Below are positions 6,317 to 9,356 of a stretch of 9,356 bases of DNA, in pieces. The position numbers and the translations under genes are program-made. The notes under the pieces were generated by a model, which worked only from the letters and a program-made list of their open reading frames with translations, did not search any database and was not told the DNA's origin. Source of the stretch: JBCBKZ01 sp039026975 (GTDB lineage: Bacteria > Bacteroidota > Bacteroidia > J057); the NCBI GenBank assembly GCA_039026975.1, contig JBCCLI010000258.1, positions 1-9,356 on the forward strand. Direction: 5' to 3'. Position 1 is the first letter of the stretch. Each line of letters begins with the position of its first letter.

Positions 6317-7387
6317 ATGAAAGGTGTCTCTTTTTCAGAAAACAGGACGTTTAAGCTAGAGCTACTCAGTGTAGGAGCCTTGTATCTATTCTTTTGGCTG
6401 GCTTATGCCTGGGCACTAACCTTTACTACAGGGTGGGAGGACTACAAGTTTGTAAGTAGAGCAGCCCTAGATTATCTACTGAAGGGAATTCTCACTATAC
6501 CAGTATGGTGGATCGTCTTTGTGAAGATGAGGGGAATGAAGCCCTGGAAAAGATATGCCATACACTTGGTTCTGTGTCCGCTATGGGTATTTCTATGGAT
6601 AAACGCTTATTATACAGTATGTGATGCTATAGGATTTGGGCATCTGGGGGGAAGTGGCATAGGATGGGATATTTATATTCCCCTTCTATTTTATGTGATT
6701 CAGTTTGGGGTATTTCACCTCTATGATGAAACTAAGCAGCTAGCCCAACAGGAAAAAAGGAGCCTTGAGTTACGGGAGCTGGCCCTGAGAAATGAACTGA
6801 CGGCCCTTAAGGCACAGCTGAACCCTCACTTTCTCTATAATGTGTTTAATACTATTAATGCCTCTATATCTCCTGGAGATGAGTATACCCGAGAACTGAT
6901 AGCTACCCTGGCAGATTTATTCCGTTTCCAGCTTCAGGCCTCTAAGAAGGATACTGTTTCCCTAAGGAATGAAATCCAATTCATTAAAGGCTATTTAGAG
7001 TTAGAGAAAGCTCGCTTTCAGGAACGTCTACACATAGACTGGCAGGTAGATACGTCTTTACTAGATGAACAGGTACCTCCTATGATTATGCAACCCATAG
7101 TGGAGAATGCCATTAAGCACGGGATCTCCCCCTTGATTGAGGGAGGCACTATCTCTATTAGCATACAGCCGGAGAATGACCATATTTCTTTTGAAATAGC
7201 TGATGATGGAGTAGGATTCCATACGCCTTCCAGCCATAAGGGAAATGGGGTGGGGCTCACTAACACTCAGAAAATGCTGCAGCATATGTATGGTACCTAT
7301 TTGGATATCAAAAGCAGTAATAAGGAAGGGACCACCGTTTCCTTTAAGCTTCCCTTATCAGCTGAATATAAGCTCCTAGCTGTATGA
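6317..7387 (+). CDS. LytS/YehU-type membrane sensor histidine kinase
   Basis: This 356-residue inner-membrane sensor kinase should phosphorylate the LytTR regulator encoded directly after it. Four hydrophobic segments (about 16-36, 52-72, 80-102 and 116-134) form a membrane domain with no recognisable extracellular sensor. A helical, coiled-coil-like linker (136-165) leads to the His_kinase domain with ALKAQLNPHFLYNVFNTINA, in which His171 is the likely phosphorylated residue. The ATP-binding domain has the N box QPIVENAIKHG (259-269), ADDGVGF (296-301) and GNGVGL (309-314). All key residues are present. ATG 6317 fits the short leader from the -7 box at 6293-6300. The stop overlaps the next start (ATGA at 7384-7387), indicating translational coupling. 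The signal sensed is unknown. Confidence 0.93.
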   Translation: MKGVSFSENRTFKLELLSVGALYLFFWLAYAWALTFTTGWEDYKFVSRAALDYLLKGILTIPVWWIVFVKMRGMKPWKRYAIHLVLCPLWVFLWINAYYTVCDAIGFGHLGGSGIGWDIYIPLLFYVIQFGVFHLYDETKQLAQQEKRSLELRELALRNELTALKAQLNPHFLYNVFNTINASISPGDEYTRELIATLADLFRFQLQASKKDTVSLRNEIQFIKGYLELEKARFQERLHIDWQVDTSLLDEQVPPMIMQPIVENAIKHGISPLIEGGTISISIQPENDHISFEIADDGVGFHTPSSHKGNGVGLTNTQKMLQHMYGTYLDIKSSNKEGTTVSFKLPLSAEYKLLAV

Positions 7388-8121
7388 AAAAAGTGATCAT
7401 TATAGATGATGAAGCACCAGCCAGGGAACTTATTAAAGAATACCTTAATGGAAATGATGAATGGGTCATTATGGGAGAATGTAATAATGGGGTAGATGGC
7501 CTTAAGCTTATCCGAGAATTCAAGCCTGACTTAGTATTTCTGGATATTCAAATGCCGGGGATGACAGGTTTTCAGGTGCTGGATCGGTTGGAGGAAGTTC
7601 CCCAAATCATTTTCAGTACGGCTTATGATCAGTATGCCCTGGAAGCCTTTGAGGTAAATGCTACGGACTACTTGCTGAAGCCCTATACTCGGCAGCGGTT
7701 TAAGAAAGCGCTGGAGAAGGTGCAGATAAACCAGGACAGCTATATGGAACAGCTTCGTAAGCTGGCAGAAAGCTTACAGCCTGAAACGCCCAAGAGTTTT
7801 ACGCCTAAGCTATTTGTACAAACCGGTAACAAGTTAAAAGCCATTAACACTAAGGACATCATTTGGCTGGAGGCTGATAAGGATTATACCTGGTTAGTGA
7901 CGGCAGAGAAAAGATATCTCTCCTCTTACGGGCTGGGACAGTTAGAGGAGAAACTGGACCCAGATACATTTCTCCGTGTCCACCGGTCATCCGTTATCAA
8001 CATTAATTTTATTCAGGAAATAGAGAAGCACCCTTCCAGCTATGACCTACTCATGAAAAATGGGGATAGTGTACGTGTCAGTAGATCCTACATAGAAGCT
8101 ATCCGTAAAAGAATTCTCTAG
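7384..8121 (+). CDS. LytTR-family response regulator
   Basis: This 245-residue transcription regulator is the partner of the upstream LytS-type kinase. The receiver domain (1-120) has acidic Asp8/Asp9, phospho-acceptor Asp54 in LVFLDIQMPGM, Thr79 in FSTAYDQYA, and Lys99 in DYLLKPY. A linker of about 20 residues leads to a LytTR DNA-binding domain (about 143-243) with DIIWLEADKDYTWL, FLRVHRSSVININFI and VRVSRSYIEAIRKRI. LytTR domains bind pairs of short direct repeats about one or two helical turns apart. The divergent promoter region upstream of the kinase is a plausible target, as LytTR regulators often act on neighbouring genes, but that is inference. No frame damage or missing catalytic residue is seen. 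Confidence 0.95.
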   Translation: MKKVIIIDDEAPARELIKEYLNGNDEWVIMGECNNGVDGLKLIREFKPDLVFLDIQMPGMTGFQVLDRLEEVPQIIFSTAYDQYALEAFEVNATDYLLKPYTRQRFKKALEKVQINQDSYMEQLRKLAESLQPETPKSFTPKLFVQTGNKLKAINTKDIIWLEADKDYTWLVTAEKRYLSSYGLGQLEEKLDPDTFLRVHRSSVININFIQEIEKHPSSYDLLMKNGDSVRVSRSYIEAIRKRIL

Positions 8122-8145
8122 TAAGCAGAACAAACAATCTTACCC

Positions 8146-8176
8146 TTGAGGGGTCATATCTAAAGTGCTTACTTTG
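8146..8176 (+). promoter_or_regulatory. Promoter candidate for the seven-helix membrane protein
   Basis: TTG (8146-8148), 20 bases, TTACTTTG (8169-8176) matches TTG-N17-23-TAnnTTTG with one mismatch. It lies in the 70-base gap after the response regulator, so the membrane protein may be transcribed separately as well as by read-through. No U-tract terminator follows the regulator gene. Confidence 0.35.
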
Positions 8177-8191
8177 TAGGAAATAAATCAT

Positions 8192-8908
8192 ATGGATGTC
8201 TCAGATATCGTTCAACCAGGAATTAGAATAGGAGGAGTTCTCATGATGGAGCCCATGACAGTGCTGACCAACCTCATGATAGCAGCTGTCTGTTTTTACG
8301 CCCTCTGGCGTGTTAACCAAACGGGGAAGAAAGACATTATCACCCGCTTCATGAAGGGATTCTTTTTCTCTATGGGCATAGCTACTATTTGTGGGGCCTT
8401 CATAGGACACGGGTTTCTATACATTTTAGGAGAGAAGTGGAAGTTGATAGGCTGGTATACCAGTATGATTTCCGTAGCACTAGTAGAGAGAGCGTCTATT
8501 TCTCACGCCAAGAAGTTGATTTCTCCAGGACTAGGAAGATTCTTCCTCGTTTTGAATGTGGTAGAACTCATTACTTTAATGGTGCTCACTACCGTTACCC
8601 TCCATTTTAAATTTGTCGAATTTCACTCTGCTTACGGCTTCTTAGTAGTCGTATTTTCCTTCCATTTATACACCTACCTGAAAACCAAAGATGAAGGGAG
8701 TAAGTATATGCTCTACACTAATGCAGTCTTACTGGTAGCAGTATACATTTTTAATAAGCCTGTCATTTTAGATGTTTTCTTTAACCACAGAGACCTCGCA
8801 CATTTATTCATGGCTTGGGGGATCTACCTCATTATGAAAGGAACCCTTAAACTGGGTACTTATCCAGATTCAATAGAGCAGGAAAAAACAAGTGCTGCCC
8901 TTAAATAG
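8192..8908 (+). CDS. Seven-helix membrane protein, possibly CREST-like hydrolase (unknown function)
   Basis: The protein has 238 residues from ATG 8192 and about seven hydrophobic helices (near 22-40, 56-80, 85-101, 117-138, 146-163, 172-189, 202-218). I do not recognise a named family with certainty. Polar residues in the helices are suggestive: Glu20...Asn27 in MEPMTVLTN, His73 in GAFIGHGFLY, and His199/Asp201/His204 in FNHRDLAHLFMAWGIYL. From memory, alkaline ceramidases and other CREST-superfamily hydrolases have a Glu-x6-Asn at the first helix, a His in an early helix and paired His in the last. ATG 8243 is a credible alternative start (221 residues): it follows GGAGGAG by 5 bases, the strongest Shine-Dalgarno in the window, and leaves out 17 residues before the first helix. 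The gene follows the LytTR regulator by 70 bases and overlaps the convergent next gene by 8 bases. Confidence 0.75.
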   Translation: MDVSDIVQPGIRIGGVLMMEPMTVLTNLMIAAVCFYALWRVNQTGKKDIITRFMKGFFFSMGIATICGAFIGHGFLYILGEKWKLIGWYTSMISVALVERASISHAKKLISPGLGRFFLVLNVVELITLMVLTTVTLHFKFVEFHSAYGFLVVVFSFHLYTYLKTKDEGSKYMLYTNAVLLVAVYIFNKPVILDVFFNHRDLAHLFMAWGIYLIMKGTLKLGTYPDSIEQEKTSAALK

Positions 8909-9347
8909 CATGGGGATTTTCTTTAATAGAAAGAGAAACGTGAAGATGATCTGCGGTCCCAGTATGCCTTAAGGTATTAAATCCCAGAGCCTTAAAGTAG
9001 TATGCTATAAGCTGGTTTCTGAGCTCAGCCCTACCTTTGGTTCTCAAGTCCATAGCATGTACGTAACCCGTAGACTGCTCATAGTGAAGAGATTTACTTT
9101 TACTGGGAAGTCCCATTTTTCGGTAATCTTCAGGTGCCCTGGAAAGGTCTGTAATCAGCATATCCTTATCTAATAAGACAAAAGTCCCTACGGCCATTCT
9201 CATCAGGGGATGAAGTGAGAGATACTCCTGCTTGACTGCTTCTGTTTTGGTATTTTGACCAGATAGATAGAATAGGGTATAGCCCGTGTACAGCACCACT
9301 AGTAGCAGTACCAACATCATTTTTCCTTTGATACTCCTGCGGCTCAT
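8901..9347 (-). CDS. Membrane-anchored M15/hedgehog-like zinc-site protein
   Basis: These 148 residues contain one N-terminal membrane anchor (about 10-29) after a basic Arg/Lys stretch, then a short domain outside the cytoplasm. SLHYEQSTGYVHAMDLRTKG (86-105) and ADHLHVSL (132-139) match the zinc-site layout of the MD clan (D,D-carboxypeptidase/endopeptidase M15, VanX/VanY, hedgehog N-domain), with probable ligands His88, Asp100 and His136. The preceding ITDLSRAPEDYRKMGLP segment fits the usual Arg-containing N-terminal part. A peptidoglycan-peptide hydrolase is the natural guess, but His88 and Asp100 are 12 apart instead of the usual 7, and the domain is small, so activity is uncertain. ATG 9347 gives a good anchor; the frame is still open to the window edge, so an earlier start is possible. 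Its last 8 bases overlap the convergent membrane-protein gene. Confidence 0.7.
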   Translation of the reverse strand: MSRRSIKGKMMLVLLLVVLYTGYTLFYLSGQNTKTEAVKQEYLSLHPLMRMAVGTFVLLDKDMLITDLSRAPEDYRKMGLPSKSKSLHYEQSTGYVHAMDLRTKGRAELRNQLIAYYFKALGFNTLRHTGTADHLHVSLSIKENPHAI

Positions 9348-9356
9348 TTTATTAGG

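Noticed and set aside
7018..7285. Minus-strand frames inside the kinase gene
   Set aside because: Shadows of the kinase ATP-binding domain coding sequence with no family resemblance.
8142..8154. ACCC-TTGAG-GGGT hairpin after the response regulator as a terminator
   Set aside because: Only four base pairs and no following U-tract.
1..9356. CRISPR arrays, tRNA or rRNA genes, insertion sequences, attachment sites
   Set aside because: No regularly spaced repeats, no cloverleaf with TTCGA-type arm, no transposase or integrase frame and no flanking terminal repeats were found.

Overview
The window looks like chromosomal DNA of a Bacteroidota member, probably a free-living, aquatic-type Cytophagales or Saprospiria-like bacterium; the exact lineage cannot be fixed from sequence alone. 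The evidence is a TonB-receptor-like barrel with an N-terminal carboxypeptidase-D-like domain, a LytS/LytTR two-component pair, a sulfatase and a lipoprotein esterase. Several promoter candidates also match the Bacteroidota form (TTG, about 20 nt, TAnnTTTG), and Shine-Dalgarno sequences are mostly weak.

Left part (1-1081). The 3' end of an upstream gene (stop at 56-58) is followed by a dead toxin-antitoxin module. A DUF2281-like antitoxin has an in-frame TAG (219-221). A PIN/VapC-like toxin has an in-frame TAA (593-595) and has also lost its first catalytic Asp. The rest of this stretch is non-coding.

Middle (1082-3657). An exported S1-type sulfatase on the + strand overlaps, tail to tail, a PHB-depolymerase/LpqC-like lipoprotein esterase on the - strand. 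Upstream of the esterase is a gene-free stretch (3297-3657). It holds a near-consensus - strand promoter (3520-3549), about 165 nt of structured non-coding sequence, and a strong intrinsic terminator (3349-3380) placed before the esterase start codon. The leader can fold in two mutually exclusive ways, so it could be a transcription attenuator/riboswitch or an independent small RNA. This is the most interesting part of the window.

Right part (3658-9356). A large outer-membrane beta-barrel protein (- strand, with its own terminator) is divergent from a LytS-type sensor kinase and LytTR response regulator that overlap by 4 nt. The shared 205-nt intergenic region has a good -7 box in each direction and several inverted repeats, suggesting the regulator may control the receptor-like protein and/or itself. 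Next comes a predicted seven-helix membrane protein with a residue pattern reminiscent of the CREST (alkaline ceramidase/PAQR) hydrolase superfamily. It overlaps, tail to tail, a small membrane-anchored protein with an M15/hedgehog-like zinc-site signature.

No tRNA, rRNA, CRISPR array, insertion sequence or phage structural gene was seen.
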